From positions 15,948,689 through 16,012,688 of the forward strand of contig OZ023180.1 in NCBI GenBank assembly GCA_963995505.1: DNA of 64,000 nucleotides. The letters run 5' to 3'. Shown piece by piece: positions 1 through 12,300 of the stretch; position 1 is the stretch's first letter; every line of letters starts with the position of its first letter. The position numbers and the translations under genes are program-made. The notes beneath the pieces are model-generated. The model saw only the letters and a program-made list of their open reading frames with translations, was not told where the DNA came from and searched no databases. Origin of the DNA: Hypericum androsaemum (Eukaryota > Streptophyta > Magnoliopsida > Malpighiales > Hypericaceae).

Positions 1-3000
1 TGCCTTTACCATCTTCTTCTGTAAAGTGTTGATTGTCTATCAGCTGTTTGATACGCTCCTCAGTGTTGTGCATTAAAACTTCATATTGGAACTTCCCCCT
101 GCCTTCAGAAAGGAAGAATAAACAAAATACTCATCAAACTAGGAATTGTAGGGAGAAAAGCACCGAATTCCTTCAGAATTGACACGGTTGTAAGATGTAA
201 TTGAAAACCGTACCTCGTCTCTTTGTCAACTTTCTTCTGAATAGCCAACAACAAAGAATGCTGCATGAAAGAAGAACCACCACCCCTCCAATGCTTGCTC
301 CAATAATCAAAGAAGCTGATGCATCTTTTCCTGAACCTTCACACGAAATGAAACAAATTTGCAGATAAAGTTTCTTCTGAATAGGAGAGAATCAAGCATA
401 ATCTGATAAGGAAACTAGCTGTTGTAAAAGAGCAATTAGAGTAGGTTAGTATACTAATTGTCATACTTAGTGTAACTTGTTTGAAAACGTGAATTGGGAG
501 GTGTTGGCAATGGCGTGATGATCTGCTGCTTCTGCAGCATTGTTCCAGGTTCTGCAGCTGCAGATTCTACAGCAGGCCTGCAGAACAGGTTGCAGTTGCT
601 ATATGCAGCTTTGCAACCTCAACCCCCTCTGGCCATAATTAGATTATTGTAACCCGTTTATTTAGTCATCAATTAGGGTCAATCTAGGAAGGTTAAAAGC
701 TGTCAATTTCCTTAATTAGATTCCACCATAATTACCCTCCAACTAGCTAGAGGCAACGAAAAACGAATCAATGGATCGTATGCTTGACAAGTTGTCGGAG
801 TTCATCCGAGGGCTCGACAAAGCCTCGCAAGCTGGATCCGGTGAAGAGACCACCGATATGGTTGAATCGTCACGGATTTGGACTATTTGTGCAAGTATCC
901 GAAAGTGGAGCATCCTAGGGTTGATGAGGGTGACGATGATGGAGTAGGGGAGCTTGAGCAAGATGTATTTGTTGTTGAGTTGCCTAAGAAATTGGGAAGC
1001 GAGGTTGATCTCGATACGAGCATTACCCAACCTAGGAACTCAGGAAAATTCGGATCGGAAGATGAACTAGACGAGAAAGGGCCTCCTAGGATCCTAGATG
1101 TTGGCTCAACTGTGCTTAGTTCCAAATTTTTTACTAGAAAGTCGTCTAAGGATGGGGGGGCGGGAGACACACAGAAGCTGTTCGACATAATGCTTGATAG
1201 GGGATTTGCATAGGAGTTACAAGGAGTTTTGATTGGTATTGAGGATGGGTGTGGAAGATGTTGGTTTTGCAGAGTTGTTCGACATATTGCTTGTGTTGAG
1301 AGGATGGGTGTGGAAGATGTTGATTTGTCTTTGGTTGAAGGTGTTGTTGGTGGTGCTGGTTTTAGTGTTCGCGAAAGAGAGATGCTATTGTTAGTAGTAT
1401 GGAGATGCTTTGAGAAGCTAAACTTGGTGAAGTTCATGGTGCTGCTGCTGGTTTTGAAGAAAACGTTTCCTGCAGTATTATTGAACTACTAGTTCTTTTG
1501 CTTCTGTCGAGAAGGGCACAAGTGTTGATGAGCTTGATAGAGATGTGATGACCATGAAGAAAAAAAAGAAAGTTGATGCCTAAGGAACTGCCTACTTTTA
1601 TCTTCTTTTACTTGGAGGATTTTGGAAAAGAATCTCGAGAGCTGAATCCACATGCCAAGACAATGCAAGATATTAGCAAGGTTGAAGGTGGAAAGTGAAA
1701 ACCATGACTTGCAAGGTCAACGTGAGTTGGAAAGTGTTGGCAATGGCGTGATGATCTGCTGCATGTTCCAGATTCTGCAGCTGCAGATTCCGCAGCAGTT
1801 CTAACAGGTTGCAGCTGCCATATGCAGCTTTGCAACCTCAACTCTCTGGCCATAATTAGACTATTGTAACTCGTGTATTTAGGCATCAATTACGGTCAAT
1901 CTAGGAAGGTTAATTGGTTATCAAATCCCTTAATTAGATACCAATTTAATTACCCGCCAACTAGCTGGTGTAAAAGAGGCGTTGGAGGAGGTTAGTGCAT
2001 TAATTGTCATACTTTAGGTAACTTGTATATAAGCACATTGTGATTAGCTCTGTAATTATCATCAACAAAAGAGTAAATTTACAGGAAGTACTTACTTGTG
2101 CTTGAAATAGCAACTCGAACAAAGAGTTTGTTGGCTCCTCCATCATAGCCCTCCTGAAGACAGTTCAGATCCTCTGTCCAGATCAAGCAGGCTTGATCAC
2201 TTTGTGCGCTTTTATTCTCTTGTGTGTATGCTTGGCATTGTGGAGTGTTGAGACACTGCTCTCTGCATTTTCCTCCATCTGCAGATATACTCAAGTCGAA
2301 ATTCCCGACTCTCATCTTACTTAGTGTCAGAAATGTGTCATTGGTTGTACCAATGCCCTCGTTTCTTTTGCATCCGTCTGTAAAAACTCCACTATTCCAT
2401 AGCTTTGGGCAGGTAGGAGTGAATCCTTGCAAACATTTGCACATAATTCTATTCTTTACGTTGCAGATCCCAAAGGTGCCGCACACATTTCCAAAACCAC
2501 ATCTGTCTCTTGGTGCCCACGATTTTAAGATCCATTGTTGAGCTTCCAATATCCAGTATTGGATCTCCCCTGTGCTATTCATCACTAGCCTCCAATTAGT
2601 GTCATCTGAGGCCTGGCTCGTGGTCACATTGGCTAAGATATCAGATATCAGATTCTGCCGAGCACCTTTGAACAATCCTGTCTCAAAAGTACTTCTCCAT
2701 TGAGGGAAAATGTCAGCCTGGAACTGGATAACAAACTGATTCTGGGTTGTCTCATTGAAATAGAAGCTCCCTGATCCTGGATTGCCTTCTCCCCTCCATG
2801 AATTCAATGAGATTCCAGTAAAATTCATTCCCGGCAGCAATGTGTCAGCAGGGTTTTCAAAACTCTGCCATATCTGCTCCATTGGTGTCGACAGAACAAA
2901 GTTCCCGGAATCCATCAGCCTAGCTTCTGCATATCTCCTTCGAATATGAACCTGTCTGTCAGCAGCGGTGGACCAATATAACTCGCCGGACTCATCCAAG

Positions 3001-3350
3001 ACCTGGAGGCTGCCATCAGGTCCAAAACCAAGTGTCCCTGTTGAATTCAGAAGCGGCCTATCTCTATTTGCAACCCAAACCACAATTCTGGGAGATAGAT
3101 TCTTGTACCATATCCCCAAATACCTGCTGCCACTAGCGGAATTCGCGCTTGGATTAAAGAATCCAAGCTCAAACCTCCCCTCAGCTGAAACAAGAGTCTC
3201 TCCCTTGGACTCTTCAAGTTTGGTTCTACCAAGGTACATTGTGTCTCTAGCTACGCAGCCGATCAACGTGTAGCACAACACCAATGCGCAAAAGCTAAAG
3301 GCCAGTGGTGTCATCTTATGTAGTAGAGGTTGCAGAGAAAAACTAACCAT
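1..3350 (-). CDS. G-type lectin S-receptor-like Ser/Thr kinase, 5' part (gene runs off left edge)
   Basis: Plasma-membrane S-domain receptor kinase resembling the At4g03230 type. Three exons are visible: 2096-3350 (extracellular), 214-336 (transmembrane) and 102 down to the window edge (juxtamembrane). All have GT-AG borders and matching phase 1. I start at the Met at 3350, which opens a hydrophobic leader; the frame is open upstream to 3443, but that part is repetitive leader sequence. The ectodomain shows B-lectin features (WVANRDRPL, then IWQSFENPADTLLPGM), a Cys-rich S-locus/EGF-like segment (CGFGNVCGTFGICN, CKCLQGFTP) and a PAN-like segment (CREQCLNTPQCQAY). Exon 2 encodes the membrane helix (ASLIIGASIGGVVVLL) and a basic stop-transfer stretch. 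The kinase domain lies outside the window, so activity cannot be judged. Intron 1 is 1.76 kb and carries an LTR-type insertion. Confidence 0.9.
412..2067 (+). mobile_element. LTR-type element with tandem, partly deleted repeats in RLK intron 1
   Basis: A 333-bp repeat at 1735-2067 begins TGTTGG and ends CAACA. Its first two thirds recur at 502-740 with modest divergence. Its last third recurs separately at 412-480, just before that copy. The bases before both repeat starts are also related (around 484-501 and 1718-1734), as expected for the 3' end of an internal region. The simplest reading is the remnant of a head-to-tail LTR-internal-LTR array with deletions. The internal 741-1734 has broken frames (878-1213 and 1229-1492 are open) with no reverse transcriptase or integrase that I recognise, so it is non-autonomous or captured sequence. 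It sits in sense-opposite orientation inside the receptor kinase intron. Confidence 0.6.
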
Positions 3351-3375
3351 TGCAGATTGACCACCCTTCTTTCTC

Positions 3376-3466
3376 TGTGTATCTGTCACCTTCTTCTCTT
3401 TCTCTGTGTTCAATGTGTATCTGTCACCTTCTTCTGTATTCACTGCGAGTGTATCACCTTCTTCTG
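3376..3466. repeat. Short direct repeats in the RLK leader
   Basis: The motif GTATC(TGTC)ACCTTCTTCT occurs three times at roughly 33-40-bp spacing just upstream of the chosen start of the S-domain kinase. On the minus strand it would lie in the 5' leader and keeps the frame open upstream of Met-3350. Confidence 0.6.
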
Positions 3467-3645
3467 TTCTTAGATTTTTGATTAAGTTTACTCAGATTTC
3501 CGTGTAATTAATTCTCTTTCTTGTCCAAATGTGGTTAGTTTCAGTGAGCCGAAAGTCAAGACAGTGATCAGTTTCCTCCTGTGGCTTGTTCATCAGAATT
3601 GCAGTCTTGCTCAAAATCCATTTACGTAAGTTTTTTTCTTTTTTT

Positions 3646-5482
3646 GTTATGAGCATGACATGACAGGGTGACTGAAACTAAAAGGAGTGACGTGGCAAGT
3701 CAGCTAACGTGCCAAGGCGGAATAGAGAGAGAGAGAGAGATATAAAAGGGAAAAAAATGGGTAATAATACATTCATTATTTATTCCTCTAATAGTAATAA
3801 AGTCTCTACTACCCATTTCTCTCTCTCTCTCTCTGTGGTCCCTCTCTAACTAACTACCCCTTGTCTTTCTCTGGGTTTCGACCCTCGTCGGAACAACACA
3901 AGAAGACCGAGTTGCCGTCGACGGCCCTCCTCGAGCAAGTGAAGAGCCGACAAGAAGTGAATACGAGGGGATGGAGCAGGACATTCTTGGAGCTCTACGG
4001 GGCCGCGGACTTGAAGACAAAAGGGGATTCTGGGACCGTCGCTGGGGGCGGTGGCGGAGGGTTCTCCTCATGGTTACCCTGCAGTGCCGAGAAGCTACGC
4101 AGACTCCAATCTGGGTAGCCATATGCCAAGGTTTAACAGTTCTAACCCGAGCCACTGGGCACTAAGCGTGAAAAGTACTTTCTAATCCACAATATAGCTG
4201 GCCAGTCTTTGTCTAGATGAGGATGCGGAGGAGTGTGGTTTGATTGATTCTTGGGTCGGACAGGCTGGTTGGGGAACATTTTGTTGATAATCTGTGTCAG
4301 GCGATTTCGCATGCGAAGTACTGGTAGCGTGATTGTAGCGTTTAATTACTTAAAAGAGCGTTGTGGATTATGTGCGTAGGTTCGAGGATTTGAAGGGCTT
4401 AATGTGGAGGGAGAATCCGTAATTGATGGAAAAGTACTTTGTCTATAGTTCTGTAGGAGGATTGAGTGAGGCTATTAAGCCGTTGGTTCGGACTCACGCT
4501 CCGGAGAAGCTAAGTGATGCAATTGAAAAAGCACAACTGCATGAGATTCCTTTGAAGGCAATTCGGTAAGGACAGGCTACTGTTAAAACCACACAGCCTC
4601 GTTCTTATCCTACTGTGACTAAGGCTGCTGCTGGAATTACTCCTTGTGCTATTGCTTATAACCTTCCTAAGAAGGACCCATTGTGTTACAAGTGTGGAGG
4701 AAAATGGTACAAGGGTCATGTGTGTACAGGGAAGAAGTTAGGTGGGATTAACTGTGCGGAGGAAGATGCGGATGGTTTGTTAGGCGAGCTTGATGAGGAC
4801 CACTTGGAGGATGGAAATGAATTGGTCGAGATTTCAATGCACACTATAAACGGTAGTACAAGGTGTGGAACATTGAAGCTCAAAGGGAAGTTGACAAGTA
4901 AATCAATTGTGACTTTACTTGATACGGGCAGTACCGCTACATTTATTGATTCTAAAGTGGTGGAGGAGCTCGAGCTTGATGTTTTGGATACTGTAGGCTT
5001 GGTAATCACTTTAGCCAATGGTACGAAGGTTTCTTGTAGGCGTTCTTATCCGGGAGTGAGCTGGGGTATGTGTGGACTTGGGTACGTATGATATCGTGCT
5101 TGGAACGGACTGGATGGAGGAGGTAAGTCCAGTAACTTTTGATTTCATCAAGCCAGAGGCAACGATTAAGAGTAAAAGGAAAGGATATCGTACTCAAGGG
5201 GCATCACAATTCTGAGGAAAAACAGAGTACAGGAACGGGTTGTTTGTTGTGAATGTGAATGTGAACAAGGAATTGGATAGAGGTCGCATAGCAGAAGGGC
5301 TGTTCATTTTTCTGGGAAAAAAACTGTGATTTCGTTGCACAAATGCAGGGCAAAGAAGGACGAGTTTATGTTCTGTCATTTTCGGATGATTTGGGTGGTG
5401 ATTTCAGTTCTGAATTCCAGTCTCAGTTGCGTGCATTGTTACTGGAATACCAGCACATTTTGCATGGCAGGCCCTTGGTGGA
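3646..5482 (+). mobile_element. Decayed Ty3/gypsy retrotransposon fragment (LTR?, gag, protease)
   Basis: Gag and protease remains on the plus strand, with frameshifts and stops. Clear landmarks are a zinc knuckle of the C-X2-C-X7-H-X-C type near 4686-4727 and an aspartic protease motif (LDTGSTATFID) near 4918-4950. Upstream, 3646-3897 could be the 5' LTR: it begins TGTTATGA, has a TATAAAAG box at 3741, a CT-rich leader and an ACAACA end, but I see no primer-binding site and no second LTR. The frame continues after the protease to about 5480 and then switches abruptly to copia sequence. Reverse transcriptase, integrase and the 3' LTR of this element are absent. Dead element. Confidence 0.75.
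4615..5091 (+). pseudogene. Gypsy gag zinc knuckle and retropepsin fragment
   Basis: This is the longest intact piece of the gypsy polyprotein (about 158 codons). It starts in the gag C-terminus, passes the CYKCGGKWYKGHVC knuckle and reaches the protease active-site loop DTGST. A frameshift near 5050 throws it out of frame; the alternative frame continues with a plausible protease end (GTDWM near 5105). A retroelement relic, not a host gene. Confidence 0.75.
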
Positions 5483-5521
5483 CATTTTTTAAGGAACCAG
5501 AAGATTTTTTTATCCAATGAA

Positions 5522-6652
5522 TTGTTATGTATTGTATGCTCTCAAGAAAAATTAATAACCAGGCCATCACCAGCTAAAATTGAGGCTGAATCCCTCGAAT
5601 TTTTGGAACGTATACATGGTGATATATGTGGACCTATTTATCCACCATGTGGACCATTTAGATACTTTATGGTATTAATTGATGCATCAACTAGATGGTC
5701 ACATGTATCTTTATTATCGACTCGCAACTTAGCATTTGCGAGATTACTAGCTCAATTAATTCGATTACGAGCTCATTTTCCAGATAATCTAATTAAGACC
5801 ATTCGTTTTGATAATACTGGTGAATTCACTTCCCAAACATTCAATGATTATTGTATGGCCATTGGTATAAATGTTGAACATCTTGTGGCTCATATTCACA
5901 CTCAAAATAGTTTTGCCGAATCATTTATTAAACGGATTCAATTAATTGCAAGGCCATTACTAATGAGAACAAAACTCTCTATTTCTGCTTGGAGACATGT
6001 TGTTTTACATGCAGCAATGTTAATTCGCATCAGGCCAACAAGTTATCATGAATTCTTCCCATTACAATTGTTTTATGGTCAGGAACCAAATATATCCCAT
6101 CTAAGAATTTTTGGATGTGAGGTTTATGTTCCAATTGCTCCATCACAACGCACTAAAATGGGACCTCAAAGAATGTTGAAAATATATGTTGGGTTTGAAT
6201 CTCCATCGATAATTAAATTTATTGAGCCACGTACTGGAGATATATTTACGGCACATTTTGCCGATTGTCATTTCGATGAATCAATATACCCAACATTAGG
6301 GGGAGAAAATAGGCAGCCTGAAAAAGATATTAGCTGGAATGAATTATCATTGTGTTATTTAAATCCTTGCACAAAGCAAAGTGAACTTGAAGTTCAAAAG
6401 ATAATTCATCTGCAGAATTTAGCTAATCAGTTGCTAGACGCTTTTGCTGACCCAAAGAGAATGACTAAGTCACATATTCTGGCTGCTAATGCTCCTTTTA
6501 GAATTGATGTCCCTGAAGGACGATCAATTATTGCCAATGAAAATAAGGCACAAATTAAACGTGGTAGACCTATTAGTTCTAAAAATAAAAATCCTCGTAA
6601 AAAAAGGAGTAAAATATCAAGATGGTCAAAACGAGGATATCTTGACTCCTGA
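5522..6652 (+). pseudogene. Copia integrase domain (truncated)
   Basis: A 376-codon open stretch carrying the copia integrase core: HGDICGP (first Asp), RFDNTGEF (second Asp) and NSFAESFIKR (Glu), the D-D-E pattern of rve integrases. The C-terminal copia-type segment (LRIFGCEVYVPIAP, YVGFESPSI) follows. The upstream HHCC zinc finger is mostly lost; only the CIVCSQEKL end remains. An indel in the A-rich stretch near 6600 shifts the frame, and the polyprotein linker continues in the overlapping frame from 6489 to 6689. Confidence 0.88.
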
Positions 6653-6899
6653 AGAGTCCCCAGTCAATATTAATATCAAGGAAGGGTAGACTCTAGATGA
6701 GTTGCTTCCAATGGAAGATCAGGTACCTGAACATTATGATAATCATGAGATCTCAATAAATTATGTTATGACTGGAAAAAAATGGAACCGAAATGAACTT
6801 ATCGTCGACGATATTTTTGCCTACCATGTAGCACTAAATATTATGGAAGATGAAGAGGATTTAGAATCAAAATCTATCAAAGAATGCATGCATTGAAAA

Positions 6900-8440
6900 G
6901 ATTGGCCAAATTAGAAAGACGCAATGAAATCTGAATTAGATTCACTTGCGAAACGTGAAGTTTTCGGACATGTAGTCCACACACCCAAAGGGGTGAAACC
7001 CGTAGGATACAAATGGGTATTTGTGCGTAAACGAAATGAGAAAAATGAAGTCGTGAGATATAAAGCATGACTTGTCGCACAAAGTTTTTCTCAAAGACCT
7101 GGTATTGATTATGAAGAGACATATTCTCCTGTGGTGGATGCAATCACGTTTCGATATTTGATAAATCTGGGAGTACATGAAAAGGTGAATATGCGTCTTA
7201 TGGATATTGTTACAGCCTATTTATATGGTTTACTGGATAGTGACATTTATATGAGAATCCCAGAAGGATTCAACGTACCAGAAATACGTGATTCTAGTAA
7301 AAAAGGACTATACTCGATCAAATTATGTCGATCTTTATATGGATTGAAACAATCAGGGCGTATGTGGTATAATCGTCTTAGTGACTACTTATTAAAGGAA
7401 GGTTATAAGAATGATCCAATCTACCCATGTATTTTTATAAGGAGATCTGAACCTGAGTTCGTTATAATTGCAGTTTATGTTGATGACATCAATATCATTG
7501 GAACTCCTGAAGAGCTCCAACAGGCAGTAGATTGTTTGAAGAACGAATTTGAAATGAAAGATTTGGGAAAGACCAAATTATGTCTCGGATTGCAAATTGA
7601 ACATTTTGGAGAAGAAATTTTTATGCATCAATCTTCCTATATAGCAAAGGTGCTGAAGCGTTTCAATATGGATAAAGCGCATCCGTTGAACACTCCAATG
7701 GTTGTAAGGTCACTTGATGTGAAAAAGGACCCTTTTAGACCTTGAGAAAATGGTGAAGAATTTCTTGGTCTTGAAGTACCATATCTTAGTACAATAGGTG
7801 TGCTACTGTATCTCGCTAGTCATACACGACCTGATATATCATTTTCTGTTAATTTACTAGCAAGATACAGTTCTTCACCTACAAGAAGACATTGGACTGG
7901 AGTAAAATAAATATTGCATTATCTTCGAGGTACAATGGATATGGGTTTGCATTATCCTAGTGTCTCGGAGGTAAAAGTAATTGGATATGCAGATGCAGAA
8001 TATTTATCCTAGTGTCTCAGAGGTAAAAGTAATTGGATATGCAGATGCAGAATACCTATAGCAGCCACCTCATCCAATCATTCTGAGATTTTGACTATTC
8101 ATGAAGCAAGTCGGGAATGTGTTTGGTTGAGATCTATTGTCCAACACATTCGAGAATCATGTGGATTACCTTTTCAAAAAGGAATACCTACAACTTTATA
8201 CGAAGACAATGCTGCATGCATTACACAATTGAAAGACGGGTATATTAAAGGAGATCGGACAAAACATATATCACCCAAAAAAAAATTTCACACATGAACT
8301 TCAAAAGAATGGGGAGATAAGTGTTCAACAAATTCGTTCAAGTGACAATTTGGCAGATCTATTCACGAAATCTCTGCCCACTACAGTTTTTGAGAAGCAT
8401 GTTTGTAATATTGGTCTGAGACGACTCAGGGATCTCAAGT
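6900..8440 (+). pseudogene. Copia reverse transcriptase and RNase H, interrupted
   Basis: The reverse transcriptase begins near 6925 (VKPVGYKWVFVRK), has a TGA near 7067, then stays open 7131-7745 with the catalytic YVDD at 7476-7487. After a TGA at 7743 the frame resumes with the RNase H connection (HTRPDISFSVNLLARY). The RNase H part is broken: after the first GYADAEY block a 52-bp duplication and a deletion lead straight to the SSNHSEILTIHEASRECVWL segment, and it ends with DNLADLFTKSLP near 8370. Not functional. Confidence 0.85.
7954..8057 (+). repeat. 52-bp tandem duplication in copia RNase H
   Basis: Two adjacent copies (7954-8005 and 8006-8057) that differ at only a few positions. The period is not a multiple of three, so it breaks the reading frame. 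Confidence 0.9.
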
Positions 8441-8650
8441 GATGCATGCATGAGGGGGAGATATCATTTTACATTGTACTTTTTTTCCTTAACCACGGTT
8501 TTGTCCCAATGGGTTTACCGGGTAAAGTTTTAATGAGGCAGTAATTTTATGATGATGTACTCTTTTTTCCTTTGATTAGGATTTTTTCCATAGAGTTTTT
8601 CCTAATAAAGTTTTAATGAGGCATATTATTCAAATGGCATTCAAGGGGGA

Positions 8651-8896
8651 GTATTATATATTAATTATGGATACCATTTTCTCCCTCCATGTTCTCCTCC
8701 ATTATCTCCATAAAGCAAGCTTAGTAGGTTCCTCCATGTTCTGCATCCACCTTCTCCATTTAGCCTATAAATAGAACTCATTGTATTACCATTATAATAC
8801 ATTCTTGATCTATTAATGAGAAGTTCATATTCTCCTCTCTTACTCTTTTTCTCTCTACTTGTGACTATTGATTATTTTCGATAAAGTTCATAACAA
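8651..8896 (+). repeat. Copia 3' LTR (approximate limits)
   Basis: Follows a polypurine tract (AAGGGGGA, 8643-8650). It contains a TATAAATA box at 8766-8773 about 30 bp before the likely start of the repeat's R region, and ends around the AACAA at 8896. No partner 5' LTR exists in the window, so the ends are approximate. Confidence 0.6.
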
Positions 8897-9367
8897 AAAT
8901 AACATATTTCTAGTTCAATATTTTTTGTCTCCTTAGTATTCAGGACTCAATCTGTAGCCCTTCTATTGGTCAACAACAAATAACTTTCCGACGACCGATT
9001 TATTCTACTTGACTAGCCCTGCCGAGAAACTCAAATGGTTACCTAATGTATTGTATAGTTGAGATGGCCAAAGCTAACACGATAAATTAGCTCCGCAGAT
9101 TTGCATGGAGAAAAAAAAAACACTCCCAGCTCCGCAGAAAAAGAGGAGAACCATTTGTCGGGAAAGGAAATTCAGCGGAACCGAATCGTCAAATTACAAC
9201 CATTTCATTTCAACACTTCATTCAAGTGTCTCTGAAACAACAACAATAACCTCCCTTATTGTAATAAATGTGGATGATCCTTGCTCCTAGCAAACGGGCG
9301 GTTCCAGCATCACGCAAAAGGTACACAGGCATGTCTACCTAGCATCCTTGGACAAGATGGTATGGGT
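8897..9367. other. Spacer and thiolase 3' region
   Basis: No gene seen. The right part is probably the 3'UTR and downstream sequence of the minus-strand thiolase gene that ends at 9368. An A-run at 9108-9120 lies between two copies of AGCTCCGCAG. Confidence 0.5.
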
Positions 9368-12300
9368 CTAAGCTATCCGAGCATTGCGAAGCTCATCGCA
9401 ACCATCACCCCTCTCGAAAACAGCCGCTGCTCCCATTCCCGTTCCTGCATTTATGTGCAGAAGTTAACGAATAGCAACTAACAGGCACAGAGAAATTAAG
9501 AAAGTACTATGGCGATTCATAGAATAAAGGATAGAGCCAGGAGGTACCGATGCACATAGAGACCACCCCAAAGCGACAATCTCTACCCCGACGCTTCATT
9601 TCGTGCAATAAAGTGGCTACGCATCTGGCACCTGCTCCAAACAGACATAAAGAAATGGCATTTGCAATTACATACGGACAAGCAAGTTTTCAAACCTGAT
9701 AAGAATTGCCCCAAGAAGATGGAAAAATAGTAGCATTCAGAAAACCTGAGCATAGATTCAGACCTCTTGCAGAGCGAAAAGACCACTGAGCGGGCCATAG
9801 AAATTAAAAGCTATAAAGCTATAGAGTAGACCAAGGAACTATGCAAAAATGCGACAGCAGAATGCCGGGGGCTTATTTTGCAGAGGCATACAAATCACAG
9901 CATCCCACCTAAAAATCTCTGCCCAAAATAGGTAAGCACTGCGAAAGGAACTTGATAAATTCAAGAACTACCGTGCAGCACATATGCAGAATCAATTTTT
10001 CTCTTCAACATTAGCATGATATTGAAGTGTCACATTGCCGAAATCTCCAATATCATAGTTGAATGGTTAATTGAAAACCTACAATAAAGCATGTTTACCC
10101 TCAATATTGACTAATGTAGTGTTCTATATGTACCTGTTGCTCCAAGCGGATGCCCAATGGCCATAGCACCCCCATTAACGTTTATTTTTTCTGGATCAAG
10201 CTCCAGCTTATTGCGGCAATAGACAAATTGGGAAGCAAAGGCCTGGATAAAAATAACAGAAGTTTGGATAATGCATGTTAGTAATTTTCTCATACTTACA
10301 CAAGAAGAACCTAGCCACTTTGTTGTACGTCCTTCCTACCTCATTTATCTCAAACAGATCAATGTCATTCAGTTCCAGTCCAGCAGCCTTTACGGCAGCT
10401 GGAATGGCAACAGCTGGACCAACACCCATGATGGCAGGATCAACACCAACAGCAGCAAAAGTCCTGCATGACGGGATATGTTAAGGACAAGCACAAAAGG
10501 ATCTCGAATATCGCACGAGACTTCCTAAACTTCTTTAAACAACACTAACAACTGGGAAACAAGATTCCAAATATAACACACTGGTGTTCTAAACATATAG
10601 ACAGGCAAAATATGCAGATTTCTTGACATGAACATATATAACAGGAATGATCACGTTCACTCTTGAGTTCAATTCACTTCAGTCTAGACATGCAGAGGTA
10701 TAGGATTACACATACCTGAATACACCAAGGATGGGCAGCCCTTTCTGCATAGCCACACTCCTTTTCATTAACAACACAGCACCAGCACCATCACTTACCT
10801 GGCTGGAATTACCTAAAGGGAACCGATACAAATTACAGAGTAAGAGAAGTGCAAAAATTTCCAATTCTGACAAATGAAAGAAGTGCAGGGGTTCTATTTA
10901 CTACCGGCAGTGGTTGTCCCGTCTTTCTTGAACACAGCTTTCAACTTCGCAAGATCTGATAGAGAGGTGCTTGGACGAATCCCATCATCTACAGTGATGA
11001 CGACTGGCTTCTCTTCCCCAGTTTTCGGATCAACAATCTTTGGCGAGGAAAATAAAAACTAATCAGGGCCAACAAATCGACGACCGGTAAATGAAAAAGA
11101 ATTTCATCCTTTGACAGACCTTGGTTTTCACGGGGACAATTTCATCCTTAAATTTTCCAGCAGCAGTAGCGGCAGCAGCCTTTCTATGGGAATCAACCTG
11201 GTAACAACAAACAAAATGAGTACATATAGAACTCAACTAAAAACTACAGGTATCGTTCAACTTACTGCAGCCTGATCCTGCTCCTTCCTAGTTACGCCAA
11301 AGCGCCCGGCAACATTTTCCGAGGTAACGCCCATAGGCAGAAGGCAATTCTGGGCTTGCTGGAAGATCTTGACCTGCCACAACACTCAACCCTCAGAACA
11401 GCCAATCTACTTTTGACCACGTCGCAGATCATAACAACAGAGCACATTTATCCAAATAACAAGAGAAACACCATACTTTAGGGTTCACGTCTCCTTCCCA
11501 TGACATTGGATTAGCGGTCATCGACTCCAGCCCAGCTCCAATGCCGATGTCATAAAACCCGGCCTTGATAGCTGCAGCCACATCAGCAACAGCCTGAAGT
11601 CCAGACGAACACTGCCTGTTGACGGTCCTAATAGGCACAGTTTCTACAACCAACACAGCAAAACAGTCATCAGAATTTCCAACAACCGTCACAAAACGAC
11701 ATGAAGCTGGAACAAGCATGTTGGCGTAAAATTACCAGGGAAGCCAGCATAGAAAGCAGCCATACGGCACTCGCTAGCTCTCTGGGAGCCCGGGGCCAGC
11801 ACCGTCCCCACGACGATGTCCCCAACCTCGGCCGGGTTCACATTCGTCTTCTCTATCACCGCCTACACGTTATAAGCATCATTTAACACTAAGTAGCAAC
11901 AAAGAATCAGTACAAAACTTTATTAAAAAAATTCTAAAAAGGGAAAATTTAATTTAGGAAAAAAAAGAGAAAAGGGGGGAAACCTTGAGGACAGGGGCGA
12001 GCAAATCATCGGCGAAGGTGTCCTTGAACCCGCCGCGCTTCGATTTGCACAACGGAGTACGGTGCGCTCTATTTAATCAAATTACGAAGCGAAAAAAAAT
12101 AAAATAAATTCCACACCGAAAATTAACCGACGAAGGAAAAGAAAAGCAGTGGATTCGATCGGAGGGAACGTACGCGACGATGACGACGTCGTCGCCGAAG
12201 GAGGATGTCCGGTGATATGCGGCGCTGTCGCCGGCCAAGCAAGCCGACGCCTGATCATTTATAACTCACGCGTCAGCGAAAAACGTGGAAAATGAAAACA

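Larger units (their letters stand above)
5480..8896 (+). mobile_element. 5'-truncated Ty1/copia retrotransposon with 3' LTR
   Basis: The copia order is kept: end of GAG-pre-integrase, integrase, reverse transcriptase, RNase H, polypurine tracts (8451-8460 and 8643-8650) and a 3' LTR. Gag, protease and the 5' LTR are missing because the element starts abruptly inside the gypsy relic at about 5480. Damage includes a frameshift around 6600, a TGA near 7067, a TGA at 7743 and a 52-bp tandem duplication with an adjoining deletion at 7954-8060. It cannot encode its own mobility. Confidence 0.88.

Noticed and set aside
883..1437. 184-codon minus frame in the LTR-type insertion
   Set aside because: Ser/Pro-rich shadow of the plus-strand internal region, with no recognisable domain.
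3351..3443. N-terminal extension of the receptor kinase
   Set aside because: Built from short repeats and charged; the hydrophobic leader begins after Met-3350, so the later start is preferred.
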